A stretch of 13,176 nucleotides of DNA from JBOFCO01 sp051646105 (GTDB taxonomy: Bacteria; Pseudomonadota; Alphaproteobacteria; Rhodobacterales; Rhodobacteraceae). Below, in pieces: positions 6,218 through 13,176 of the stretch (within the stretch, counting starts at the first letter, position 1; each line of letters begins with the position of its first letter). The notes beneath the pieces were generated by a model, which was given only the letters and a program-made list of their open reading frames with translations, did not search any database and had not been told where the DNA came from. The position numbers and the translations under genes are program-made. The stretch lies in assembly GCA_051646105.1 (NCBI GenBank), contig JBOFCO010000111.1:1-13176 (forward strand), in the 5' to 3' direction.

Positions 6218-7054
6218 CTAAAAATCCAGCGCCAGGTCCAGCACGGGGGCGGAATGGGTCAGCGCGCCAACGGAAATGAAATCGACCCCTGTCGCCGCCA
6301 CCTCGGGGATGCGCGGCAGGGACATGTTGCCGCTGGCCTCCAGCACCACGCGGCCCGCGACGATCTGCACCGCGCGGGCCATGTCTGATGTGCTCATGTT
6401 GTCCAGCAGCACGACATCGGCTCCGCCTTCGGCCAGAACTTCTTCAAGCTGATCCAGACGGTCCACCTCGATCTCGATCCGCATCATGTGCGACCGCGCG
6501 GCTTTCGCCGCCGCAAGCACCGGACGCACACCGCCCGCCGCGGCGATGTGGTTGTCCTTGATCATGATCGCATCCGACAAGCCGAAGCGGTGGTTCGACC
6601 CGCCGCCATGGGCGACAGCGGCCTTTTCCACGGCGCGCAGGCCCGGCGTGGTCTTGCGTGTGCAGGTGATCCGCGCCTTCGTCCCCGCCGCCGCCGCGAC
6701 AAAGGCCGAAGTCAGTGTGGCGATACCCGACAGCCGTCCGGCAAAGTTCAACGCCACCCGTTCCGCCATCAGGATCGATGCCGCACTGCCCGATGCCCGC
6801 AGCACGACCTGCCCCTTTTCCACCCGGTCGCCATCGGCAGCCAGCGGCGTGACGCTGACCGAAGGATCGACCAGCCGGAATGCAATCTGCGCAATGCGCA
6901 TCCCGGACACCGTGCCGGGCTGCCGGGCCACCATGCGGGCGTCATAGGTCAGCGTCGCAGGGATCACCGCACGGCAGGTGGCATCGCCCGTCGGGCCAAG
7001 GTCTTCGGTCAGCGCGGCGCGGACAAGCGGTTCAAGCAGAAGGTCGGGCATCAT
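6218..7054 (-). CDS. nadC: Nicotinate-nucleotide pyrophosphorylase (carboxylating), quinolinate phosphoribosyltransferase
   Basis: Converts quinolinate and PRPP to nicotinate mononucleotide, CO2 and PPi, the third step of de novo NAD synthesis. Length is 278 aa, normal. Seen: EDLGPTGDATC near the N-terminus (dimer/active-site region), AERVALNFAGRLSGIAT, the active-site run CTRKTTPGLR (Arg ~133, Lys ~134, Arg ~140), AHGGGSNHR (His ~149), MIKDNH (Lys ~166), the acidic residues of IEIEV and LLDNMS, and ISVGALTHSAPVLDL at the end. Two consecutive ATGs begin the frame; the first (7054), with AGGAC upstream, is chosen. It starts 13 bp after the nadB stop, so nadABC form one transcript and NadC is last. 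The protein ends at TAG close behind LDLALDF, the usual terminus. The identification is secure. Confidence 0.96.
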   Translation of the reverse strand: MMPDLLLEPLVRAALTEDLGPTGDATCRAVIPATLTYDARMVARQPGTVSGMRIAQIAFRLVDPSVSVTPLAADGDRVEKGQVVLRASGSAASILMAERVALNFAGRLSGIATLTSAFVAAAAGTKARITCTRKTTPGLRAVEKAAVAHGGGSNHRFGLSDAIMIKDNHIAAAGGVRPVLAAAKAARSHMMRIEIEVDRLDQLEEVLAEGGADVVLLDNMSTSDMARAVQIVAGRVVLEASGNMSLPRIPEVAATGVDFISVGALTHSAPVLDLALDF

Positions 7055-7067
7055 CGTGGCAGTCCTG

Positions 7068-8624
7068 TCAATCTCGGTCGGTGGTCTCGCGCAGGCTTTC
7101 TGCCTCGGCCAGGGTCAGCCGTGACCGTTTGGCCTGCGCCGGGTCCGGTTGGGGAAAATCGCTGCGATAATGCCCACCGCGGCTTTCCCGGCGCAGATGC
7201 GCGGCGGCCGCGATCAGCGTGGCGGCGGCGATGCTGTTCGACACTGCATCCGAGGGCCGTGCCTTGCGGGCGATTTCGGCAATGCCGTCCAGCGCGCGGT
7301 TCAGCCCAGCGCCGTCGCGCACCACACCCACGCAATCGGTCATCAGGCGGCGCAGACGCAGCACAGCGTCGCCGTCGATCACCTCTCCGCCTTTGGGAAA
7401 GCGCAACCGGACAGGCGCGACATCATCCGCCCTGCCAAGACCTGCCGCGATGTCGTCGGCCGCGATGCGGGCATAAACCAGCGCCTCCAGCAAGCCGTTG
7501 GATGCCAGACGGTTCGCGCCGTGCAGCCCGGTCGAGGCCGCCTCGCCACACACCCACAGCCCGTGCAGTGAAGACCGCCCCTGCCTATCGGTCATCACGC
7601 CGCCCATATGGTAGTGTGCTGCCGCCATCACCGGGATCGGCTGTTTGACCGGATCGATACCGGCGCGCCTGCAAGCCTCGGCGACGGAAGGGAACTGCGT
7701 CAGGATATGCGCGCCGATGGCGTCGCGCGTGTCCAGAACCGGGCGACGCCCGGCCTGCGTTTCCAGATAGACGGCGCGGGCGACGACATCGCGCGGGGCA
7801 AGTTCGGCATCGGGATGGATAGCGGTCATGAACCGCTCCCCCCGGTCGTTCAGCAGGATCGCACCTTCGCCGCGCAGCGCCTCTGTCGCAAGCGGCGCCG
7901 GATCTTCGCCCGTGGCGATGGCAGTGGGATGGAACTGCACGAATTCCGCATCAGCCACGATGGCACCCGCCCGCGCCGCCATACCCAGCGCCTGCCCGCG
8001 GATGCGCGGCGGGTTGGTGGTGGCGGCAAACAGACCGGCCGCACCACCCGCCGCCAGCAGCATCGCCGGAGCCTTGATCAGCACCTGTCCGGTGGGGCGG
8101 TCGGCGCGTTCCACCCAGACACCGGTCACCCGCGCCCCGTCCGATTCAAACCGGCAGGCCATGACGCCTTCGGCGATCTGGATCGACGGCGTGGCCCGCA
8201 CCGTGGCGATCAGCGTCGCCATGATCTCATGCCCCGCCTGATCGCCGCGCACCCGCACCACGCGGGCGCGACCATGCGCTGCCTCGCGCGACAGCACATA
8301 GTTGCCACCCGCATCGCGGTCGAAAGGCGTTCCCCGGCTGGTCAGTTCCACGATGTGATCGCGGGCAAGCGCGGTGACCATGGTCGCCACTTCGGGATCG
8401 ACCGTGCCCGCACCGGCGCGCACGGTATCGGCTGCATGATCGGCGGCGCTGTCGCCCGGCCCGATGGCCGCGGCCACCCCGCCCTGCGCCCAGGTAGAAG
8501 ACGCCCCCACCCCCAGCTTTTCCGGCGAAATCACCAGAACGGGATGCGGCGCAAGCCGAAGCGCGGCCGAAAGCGCCGCAAGCCCCGCGCCGACCACGAC
8601 GACACGGTCCGTCGAAACCGTCAT
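7068..8624 (-). CDS. nadB: L-aspartate oxidase
   Basis: FAD flavoprotein that oxidises L-aspartate to iminoaspartate, handed to NadA. Length is 518 aa, typical for alphaproteobacteria. Seen: dinucleotide-binding VVVVGAGLAALSA (~8-20; the third Gly of GxGxxG is Ala), SSTWAQGGVAAAI (~42-54), SREAAHGRARVV with the Glu corresponding to the E. coli active-site Glu121 region (~114), EFVQFHPTA (His ~232), RGEGAILLND, PRDVVARA (Arg ~278), AAAHYHMGGVMTD (His ~337) and VCGEAASTGLHGANRLASN, followed by the helical C-terminal domain. ATG 8624 overlaps the nadA TGA (ATGA on the minus strand), indicating translational coupling to the enzyme that consumes its unstable product. The fold is shared with succinate/fumarate flavoproteins, but the motifs and context settle it as NadB. 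Confidence 0.97.
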   Translation of the reverse strand: MTVSTDRVVVVGAGLAALSAALRLAPHPVLVISPEKLGVGASSTWAQGGVAAAIGPGDSAADHAADTVRAGAGTVDPEVATMVTALARDHIVELTSRGTPFDRDAGGNYVLSREAAHGRARVVRVRGDQAGHEIMATLIATVRATPSIQIAEGVMACRFESDGARVTGVWVERADRPTGQVLIKAPAMLLAAGGAAGLFAATTNPPRIRGQALGMAARAGAIVADAEFVQFHPTAIATGEDPAPLATEALRGEGAILLNDRGERFMTAIHPDAELAPRDVVARAVYLETQAGRRPVLDTRDAIGAHILTQFPSVAEACRRAGIDPVKQPIPVMAAAHYHMGGVMTDRQGRSSLHGLWVCGEAASTGLHGANRLASNGLLEALVYARIAADDIAAGLGRADDVAPVRLRFPKGGEVIDGDAVLRLRRLMTDCVGVVRDGAGLNRALDGIAEIARKARPSDAVSNSIAAATLIAAAAHLRRESRGGHYRSDFPQPDPAQAKRSRLTLAEAESLRETTDRD

Positions 8625-9673
8625 GACGCCGCTTTCCGCGACAGGTCGATCATCCGCTGCACGGCAAGCCGTGCCGGTTCTGCCACCGCCGGATCAACCT
8701 CGATTGCCGTGGTCATGCTGTGCAGCGACCAGAGGATCTTTTCCAGGGTGATCATCTTCATGTAGGGGCACATGTTGCAGGGGCCGACGAAATCGACCTC
8801 TGGCAGTTCATCGGCGATGTTTGACGCCATCGAACATTCCGTGACCAGCATCGCCTTTTCCGGGCGGTTTTTCCGCACAAACTCGATGATGCCGGAGGTA
8901 GACCCGGTGAAATCGGATTCCGCCACCACGTCGGGCGGGCATTCGGGATGGGCAATGATCTGCACATCCGGCTGATACTTGCGGAAATCGCGCAGGTCGG
9001 CGGCGGTGAACCGTTCATGCACGATGCACGAGCCTTCCCACCAAACCACGCGCTTTTCGGGCACCTGTTTCGCAACATTCTGCGCAAGATACTGGTCGGG
9101 CGTCATGATGACGGTATCGCCCGGCATCGCCCGCACGATCTGTGCGGCATTCGAGGACGTGCAGCATACATCCGACGCGGCCTTTACTGCCGCCGTCGTG
9201 TTCACATAGGTCACGACCTTTGCGCCGGGATAGCGGGCCCGCATTTCGGCGATGCCTTCGGGTGTGATCGATTCCGCCAGCGAGCAGCCCGCACCCATGT
9301 CGGGCATCAGCACCGTCTTGCCGGGATTCAGGATTTTCGATGTCTCGGCCATGAAATGCACGCCGCCCTGCACGATCACATCGGCCTCGGCCTCTGCCGC
9401 CTTGATCGCCAGTTGCAGGCTGTCGCCCACCACATCGGCCACGCCGTGAAAGATGTCCGGCGTCATGTAATTGTGGGCAAGGATCACCGCGTTCCGCTTT
9501 GCCTTCAGCCGTTCGATGGCGCGCACATAGGGGGCGTGGCGCACCCAGTCGGCATAGGGCACCACGCGATCGAACCGGGCATGGATGTGGCGCATCTCGT
9601 CGGCCAGCGTCGTCGAGGGGGCAAGGTCGTATTCCGCGGCAAGCGTTTCGCGGATCGTGGCGAGGTCAAGCAA
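8621..9673 (-). CDS. nadA: Quinolinate synthase (4Fe-4S), TTG start
   Basis: Condenses iminoaspartate with dihydroxyacetone phosphate to quinolinate. Length is 350 aa from TTG 9673. Seen: ILAHNYM (~64-70), GDSLQLA, VHFMAETSKIL, MPDMGAGCSLA (Cys ~130), VTYVNTTA, CCTSSNA (Cys ~171), HPECPPDVV, STSGII, VTECSMASN and CNMCPYMKMITL (Cys ~302); the three iron-sulfur ligands are expected at ~130, ~171 and ~302. Start choice: a perfect AGGAGG (minus strand, 9685-9680) lies 6 nt before TTG, giving MLDLATIRETL, which resembles alphaproteobacterial NadA N-termini. The longer frame to 9733 starts with an Arg/Pro-rich stretch lacking a ribosome site. It is the first gene of nadABC, overlapping nadB by 4 bp. 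The identification is secure; the start is likely. Confidence 0.96.
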   Translation of the reverse strand: MLDLATIRETLAAEYDLAPSTTLADEMRHIHARFDRVVPYADWVRHAPYVRAIERLKAKRNAVILAHNYMTPDIFHGVADVVGDSLQLAIKAAEAEADVIVQGGVHFMAETSKILNPGKTVLMPDMGAGCSLAESITPEGIAEMRARYPGAKVVTYVNTTAAVKAASDVCCTSSNAAQIVRAMPGDTVIMTPDQYLAQNVAKQVPEKRVVWWEGSCIVHERFTAADLRDFRKYQPDVQIIAHPECPPDVVAESDFTGSTSGIIEFVRKNRPEKAMLVTECSMASNIADELPEVDFVGPCNMCPYMKMITLEKILWSLHSMTTAIEVDPAVAEPARLAVQRMIDLSRKAAS

Positions 9674-9685
9674 ATCATGCCTCCT
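9674..9685 (-). promoter_or_regulatory. Strong Shine-Dalgarno deciding the nadA TTG start
   Basis: Plus-strand CCTCCT at 9680-9685 is AGGAGG on the minus strand, separated by 6 nt from TTG at 9673-9671. An ATG two bases after the AGGAGG is too close and in the wrong frame (it opens ATG ATT TGC). This supports TTG as the real nadA initiator. Confidence 0.7.
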
Positions 9686-9719
9686 GCGGTGGGCTGGAAC
9701 GGGCGGACCATGGCTTCGC

Positions 9720-9731
9720 GCCCAATTGGGC
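9720..9731. promoter_or_regulatory. Perfect 12-bp palindrome upstream of nadA
   Basis: GCCCAATTGGGC is perfectly self-complementary and sits about 47 nt upstream of the nadA start, in the 201-bp nadA/kdgK divergent gap. A second small dyad, TTGT-T-ACAA, is at 9765-9773 in a locally AT-richer stretch that also holds TATACT (9754-9759), a -10-like hexamer on the plus strand. Either dyad could be an operator for NAD-biosynthesis control. I cannot assign either to NadQ, NrtR or another known regulator, and no clean -35/-10 pair is visible. Confidence 0.35.
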
Positions 9732-9874
9732 ACGACCTTGGAAACGGGTAGGTTATACTGCCGGTTGTTACAATAGACTTTTGGGATGCGTCGTCATGCT
9801 TTTCGGATCGGTCCGTCAGATGGTTGACTTCGGCGGGAGCCTCTGTTCGGTTCGCCGCGAACACGGAGGAACCG

Positions 9875-10780
9875 ATGCGTATTCTGGCACTGGGCGAGGT
9901 CATGGTGGAACTGTCGGCAGCGGGGCCGGACCTGTGGCGGCAGACGTTCGCCGGGGATACGTTCAACACTGCCTGGTATCTGGCCGCGTTGCGCCCCGGC
10001 TGGCAAGTCAGCTATGGGACCCGGATTGGCACTGATCCGATGTCGGATGCAGCGCTGGCGGCGATGATGCAGTCAGGCATCGGCACCGGATGGGTGCAGC
10101 GCGACGGCTCGCGCAACCTCGGGCTTTACATGATAGCGCTGAAGGACGGGGAGCGCAGTTTCACCTATTGGCGCGGCCAATCGGCGGCACGGGCCATGGC
10201 CGACGATCAGGGTTGGCTGAACGCAGCTTTCGACGCCGCCGATGCAATCTATCTGTCGGGCATCACGCTGGCCGTGGTCGGTGATGAGGGGCGCAAGCGC
10301 CTGCTTGCGGCGCTGAATGGCAGGCGCGTGATCTTTGACCCCAACCTTCGTCCCCGACTGTGGGAAAGCGCCGATGCCATGCGGCGGGCGGTATCGAATG
10401 CGGCAGCGCTGTCCTCGATCGTCCTGCCTAGCTTCGATGACGAGGCAGAAGCATTTGGGGACGCCACGCCCGAGGCGACGGCGGCCCGCTATGCCGCTCT
10501 TGGCGCGGATGAGGTGGTGGCAAAGAACGGCCCCGGCCCGCTGGCCGCCATATCGGCGGGCAAGACATTCGCCCTGCCCGCCCCGCATCCCGTGAAGCCC
10601 GTCGATACCACCGGCGCGGGCGACAGCTTCAATGCGGGGTTCCTTGCCGCGCGGCTTGGCGGCGCCTCGTTGCCCGATGCCGTGCTGGCAGGGCAACGGC
10701 TGGCTGCAATCGTGGTGCAGCATCCCGGCGCATTGATCCCGGCCGCCGCGCTGGCACCCTTCCTGACCGATCAGGGCTGA
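9875..10780 (+). CDS. kdgK: 2-keto-3-deoxygluconate kinase (PfkB family)
   Basis: Phosphorylates 2-keto-3-deoxy-D-gluconate to KDPG, feeding the Entner-Doudoroff pathway from uronates or gluconate. Length is 301 aa. Seen: N-terminal ALGEVMVELS, GDTFNTAWYLA (~27-37), YGTRIGTDP, RNLGLYMIAL, ERSFTYWRGQSAAR (characteristic of KDG kinases), FDPNLRPRLW (~154-163), LPSFDDE, KNGPGP and the ATP/anion-hole signature DTTGAGDSFNAG (~244-255) with the catalytic Asp near 250. ATG 9875 follows GGAGGA by 4 nt; a longer in-frame start at 9824 has no support. The gene is divergent from nadA and convergent with phaC. The combination of YWRGQSA and PNLRPRLW argues for KdgK rather than fructokinase. No partner aldolase or dehydratase lies beside it here. 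Confidence 0.88.
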   Translation: MRILALGEVMVELSAAGPDLWRQTFAGDTFNTAWYLAALRPGWQVSYGTRIGTDPMSDAALAAMMQSGIGTGWVQRDGSRNLGLYMIALKDGERSFTYWRGQSAARAMADDQGWLNAAFDAADAIYLSGITLAVVGDEGRKRLLAALNGRRVIFDPNLRPRLWESADAMRRAVSNAAALSSIVLPSFDDEAEAFGDATPEATAARYAALGADEVVAKNGPGPLAAISAGKTFALPAPHPVKPVDTTGAGDSFNAGFLAARLGGASLPDAVLAGQRLAAIVVQHPGALIPAAALAPFLTDQG

Positions 10781-10785
10781 CGCCG

Positions 10786-12537
10786 CTATCGACCCAGAAC
10801 GTAGCTGCCCGGGGCCTCCTCGATAGGCTTCAGCTTGCCCGCCCCAGGCTTGCGGGCCTTGACCCGCACTTCGTCGTCATGGGCATCCATCCAGGCGCTC
10901 CATGCAGGCCACCACGATCCCTCGTGGCGTTTTGCCCCCGCCAGCCAGACCTGCGGATCAGCGGGATAGTCGTCGCGGGTCCAGTAGCCGTATTTTGGCC
11001 GGTCGGATGGCGGGTTGATGACCCCGGCAATATGCCCCGAACCGCCCAGCACAAACGTCACCTCGCCACCCAGCAGCCCGGTCGTGGGATAGATCGATGT
11101 CCAGGGCGCGATATGGTCCTCTTTCGTGGCCAGCACAAAACAGGGCACGGTGATCTTCGATATGTCGATGGGGGTGCCGTCCAGCGACAGGTGACCCGGC
11201 TTGCGCAACCCGTTCTCGATATAGATCTTTTCCAGATACCACAGCAGCATGGCCGCAGGCAGGCGCGTGCTGTCGGCATTCCAGAACAGCAGGTCGAACG
11301 CGGGCGGCTTGCGGCCCATCAGGTAGTTCATCACATGAAATGACCAAACCAGGTCGTTTTCCCGGATCATCGAAAACATGTCCTGAAGGTGATGGTTTTC
11401 AAGATAGCCCTTGTCGGCCATGTGATCGCGCAGCGCCTTCAGCCGGTCGCGGTCGATGAACACCCCGACCTCACCCACATCGGTGAAATCGACCATCGTC
11501 GCCAGCGTCGTCGCGGTGACGATGCGATTGTCGCCCCGCGCGGCCAGCAGGGCCAGCGTCGCCGTCACCAGAATGCCGCCGATGCAGAACCCAAGGATGT
11601 CGAACCGGTCCTCGCCCGTCGCCTTGCCCATAGCATCAAGCGCTGCCAGCGGGCCCAGCTTCATGTAGTCCTCGAAGCTCATCTCGGCATGGTCGCGGGT
11701 CGGATTCACCCAGGAAATCAGGAAAACCGAATGCCCGCGCTCCAGCATGAACCGCACCATGCTGTTGTCCGGGCGCATGTCGAAAATATAGTATTTGTTG
11801 ATCCACGGCGGCACGAACAGCAGCGGGCGCTTGTGCTGTTCGGGGGTCATCGGTTCATACTGGATCAGCTGCATCAGGTCGTTCTGATAGATCACCTTGC
11901 CGGGCGTCGTGGCCAGATCGCGCCCGACTTGAAATGCACCCGCATCATTGGTGTTGATGTCCAGCCGCCCGTCGCCGCGCTCCAGATCCTCGACCAGGTT
12001 GCGCAGCCCGTCGAGCAGGCTTTGCCCGTCGGTTTCCAGAAACCGTTCACGGGCGGCGGGGTTCAGGGCAAGGAAGTTCGTCGGCGCCATCGCGCTGAGC
12101 AACTGGCGCGTATAGAACCGGACCCGCAGCGCATCCTTATTCCCTTGCGGCAGCGTCGCCAGCCAGTCCTCGGTGGCCTTTTCCAGGGCGATGTGGCTGT
12201 CGCGCAGCCCGCGCGCAAAGGGATCGCCGTTCCAGCGGCGGTCACGGAACCGCTTGTCGCCCGGATCCTGCGATGTGCCGCTCCAGGCATCCTGCCAGGC
12301 CGTCATCCAGCCCAGCCACATGCGCTGTGTCAGTGCCGCAACCTGGGCGGGGCGTTCGAACAGCGCCGGAAGCGCCCGCATATAGGCCGAAAGGACCGAG
12401 GACTGGTCGACGATGGAAAAATCGGCCCCCATCGCCTTTTCAACCTCCCGCTCCTGATTGCGGCCCATCACTCGGGCGGCGCGACCGACCAGATCAAGGT
12501 ACTGCTGCGTCTGTTCGGCAAGCTTGGTCTCTGTCAT
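10786..12537 (-). CDS. phaC: Class I poly(3-hydroxyalkanoate) synthase
   Basis: Polymerises (R)-3-hydroxyacyl-CoA into intracellular PHA granules, releasing CoA. Length is 583 aa, close to the class I archetype of Cupriavidus necator (about 589). Seen: the N-terminal helical region, FVPPWINKYYIFD (~241-253), the PhaC box GFCIGG with nucleophile Cys ~318, the Asp of ATKEDHIAPW (~474) and the His of GGSGHIAGVINPP (~502), matching the known Cys-Asp-His triad in order and spacing, plus PKYGYW and GSWWPAW near the end. ATG 12537 is preceded by GGGGAGG. It lies 27 bp downstream of the MaoC hydratase gene on the same strand, so it is probably co-transcribed. The usual phaZ, phaP and phaR neighbours are not seen on either side within the window. 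Its stop is 5 bp from the kdgK stop (convergent). Confidence 0.96.
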   Translation of the reverse strand: MTETKLAEQTQQYLDLVGRAARVMGRNQEREVEKAMGADFSIVDQSSVLSAYMRALPALFERPAQVAALTQRMWLGWMTAWQDAWSGTSQDPGDKRFRDRRWNGDPFARGLRDSHIALEKATEDWLATLPQGNKDALRVRFYTRQLLSAMAPTNFLALNPAARERFLETDGQSLLDGLRNLVEDLERGDGRLDINTNDAGAFQVGRDLATTPGKVIYQNDLMQLIQYEPMTPEQHKRPLLFVPPWINKYYIFDMRPDNSMVRFMLERGHSVFLISWVNPTRDHAEMSFEDYMKLGPLAALDAMGKATGEDRFDILGFCIGGILVTATLALLAARGDNRIVTATTLATMVDFTDVGEVGVFIDRDRLKALRDHMADKGYLENHHLQDMFSMIRENDLVWSFHVMNYLMGRKPPAFDLLFWNADSTRLPAAMLLWYLEKIYIENGLRKPGHLSLDGTPIDISKITVPCFVLATKEDHIAPWTSIYPTTGLLGGEVTFVLGGSGHIAGVINPPSDRPKYGYWTRDDYPADPQVWLAGAKRHEGSWWPAWSAWMDAHDDEVRVKARKPGAGKLKPIEEAPGSYVLGR

Positions 12538-12564
12538 CTGCCTCCCCTTCCCCCTTGTGTGGTC

Positions 12565-13008
12565 TCAGGCTGCCTCGCGCCGGGCGCGGGATGTGGTCTT
12601 GACCGTCGCCTCCCCCTCAACCACCACGCGGTCGCCGACCGAGCAGACCGTCGTCAACACGGCCCGTGCGCGATCCCGTGTCACCTCCTTTACCGTCACC
12701 ACTGCCGTCACCGTATCACCGGGGCGCACGGGACCGGTGAAATTCATCTGCTGCGACACATAGATCGTGCCCGGCCCCGGCAGACGGTTGGCTATGGCCG
12801 CCGAAATTGTGCTGGCGGTCAGGAAACCATGTGCGATGCGCCCGCCAAACGGGGTTTTGCGCGCGAAATCCTCGTTGATGTGAATGGCGTTGTTGTCACC
12901 GGAGGCACCGGCGAACAGAATGATGTCGGCTTCGGTGATGGTCTTGGAAAAGCTCGCGCTCATTCCGATTTCCAGATCCTCGATGTCGTATCCGTTCAGT
13001 TCGTTCAT
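12565..13008 (-). CDS. phaJ: MaoC-family (R)-specific enoyl-CoA hydratase, PhaJ-like
   Basis: Single hot-dog-fold hydratase expected to convert trans-2-enoyl-CoA from beta-oxidation to (R)-3-hydroxyacyl-CoA, the substrate of PHA synthase. Length is 147 aa, slightly longer than the ~134-140 aa PhaJ proteins. Seen: the hydratase-2 motif with Asp ~38 and His ~43 in SGDNNAIHIN, FGGRIAHGFLTAS (~54-66), and YVSQQMNFTGPVRPGDTV in the second half. ATG 13008 is preceded by GGGAGGAG. It sits 27 bp after the ETF-QO stop and 27 bp before phaC. Linkage to phaC supports a PHA-supply role; a general MaoC dehydratase acting on another enoyl-CoA or hydroxyacyl substrate is the alternative. The family is secure, the precise substrate inferred. 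Confidence 0.85.
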   Translation of the reverse strand: MNELNGYDIEDLEIGMSASFSKTITEADIILFAGASGDNNAIHINEDFARKTPFGGRIAHGFLTASTISAAIANRLPGPGTIYVSQQMNFTGPVRPGDTVTAVVTVKEVTRDRARAVLTTVCSVGDRVVVEGEATVKTTSRARREAA

Positions 13009-13035
13009 CGCGGGCTCCTCCCTGAAACCTTCGGC

Positions 13036-13176
13036 TTACATATTCGGATAGTTAGGCCCGTCTGCGCCCTGTGGTGTTTTCCATGTGATGTTCTGTGACG
13101 GGTCCTTGATGTCGCAGGTTTTGCAGTGGACGCAGTTCTGGAAGTTGATCTGGAAGCGGGGGCCGGTTTCGCTGTC
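13036..13176 (-). CDS. Electron-transfer flavoprotein:ubiquinone oxidoreductase, C-terminal end (cut by window edge)
   Basis: Only the last 46 residues are inside the window. They contain NCVHCKTCDIKDPSQNITW and end GPNYPNM just before TAA (13038-13036). The CxxCxxC supplies three of the 4Fe-4S ligands; the fourth Cys would lie upstream, outside. This terminus is highly conserved in ETF-QO, the membrane-bound FAD/iron-sulfur enzyme that moves electrons from ETF (reduced by acyl-CoA dehydrogenases) to ubiquinone. The stop lies 27 bp before phaJ on the same strand, so it may be the upstream member of an ETF-QO-phaJ-phaC transcript. Identification from this short piece is strong because the motif and end are distinctive. 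Confidence 0.92.
   Translation of the reverse strand, partial: DSETGPRFQINFQNCVHCKTCDIKDPSQNITWKTPQGADGPNYPNM

Noticed and set aside
7608..8765. 385-codon plus-strand frame opposite nadB/nadA
   Set aside because: Its composition is that of a shadow frame, and nadB and nadA are unambiguous on the opposite strand.
11389..13098. 569-codon open frame on the plus strand antisense to phaC and phaJ
   Set aside because: It is rich in His, Arg, Gln and Pro, matches no family, spans two well-identified genes on the other strand, and arises from GC-biased third positions.
1..13176. CRISPR arrays, tRNA/rRNA genes, insertion sequences, integrases, defence genes
   Set aside because: I looked for spaced direct repeats, tRNA-like cloverleaf ends, transposase motifs and terminal inverted repeats, and saw none I could support.

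Overview
The window looks like chromosomal DNA of a GC-rich alphaproteobacterium, most likely in the Rhodobacterales/Paracoccaceae. This rests on strong GC bias (long open frames on the antisense of most genes), polyhydroxyalkanoate (PHA) metabolism, a nadA-nadB-nadC operon whose NadA begins with the residues MLDLAT, and an electron-transfer flavoprotein:ubiquinone oxidoreductase (ETF-QO) gene. The taxonomic call is an inference from remembered family features; no search was run.

Region 1 (1-5940) is a carbohydrate/polyol catabolic island. On the minus strand lies the 5' part of iolD (myo-inositol pathway ring-opening hydrolase), cut by the window edge. Across an AT-rich intergenic region with nested inverted repeats, a divergent plus-strand operon begins. 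It encodes an aldehyde dehydrogenase, an HpcH/HpaI-type class II aldolase, a D-2-hydroxyacid dehydrogenase and a Gfo/Idh/MocA oxidoreductase, all joined by 1-4 bp stop/start overlaps. The first three genes are intact. The Gfo/Idh gene carries one in-frame TAA in an otherwise full-length frame. Directly after it is a scar made of the first ~35 codons of a TIM-barrel sugar isomerase/epimerase (with a 1-nt deletion) fused to the last ~45 codons of a sugar ABC-transporter ATPase. This end of the operon has therefore been eroded by point mutation and a larger deletion. The intact part could oxidise and cleave a sugar-acid or dicarboxylate intermediate to pyruvate plus an aldehyde, then oxidise the aldehyde; the substrate is unknown.

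Region 2 (5941-6217) is a short stretch with no recognisable gene.

Region 3 (6218-9673, minus strand) is a complete operon for de novo quinolinate/NAD synthesis, nadA-nadB-nadC. nadA most likely starts at a TTG codon behind a perfect Shine-Dalgarno (SD) sequence, and a perfect 12-bp palindrome lies upstream.

Region 4 (9875-10780, plus strand) is a 2-keto-3-deoxygluconate kinase gene. It converges on region 5 with only 5 bp between the stop codons.

Region 5 (10786-13176, minus strand) reads, in transcription order, ETF-QO (3' end only), a MaoC-type (R)-enoyl-CoA hydratase (phaJ-like) and a class I PHA synthase (phaC). The arrangement suggests that acyl-CoA oxidation intermediates are diverted to (R)-3-hydroxyacyl-CoA and polymerised.

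I found no CRISPR array, tRNA, rRNA, integrase or insertion sequence. I do not see a clearly new defence or mobile system. The most informative features are the decayed operon end, the divergent iolD/ALDH control region and the phaJ-phaC-ETF-QO linkage.
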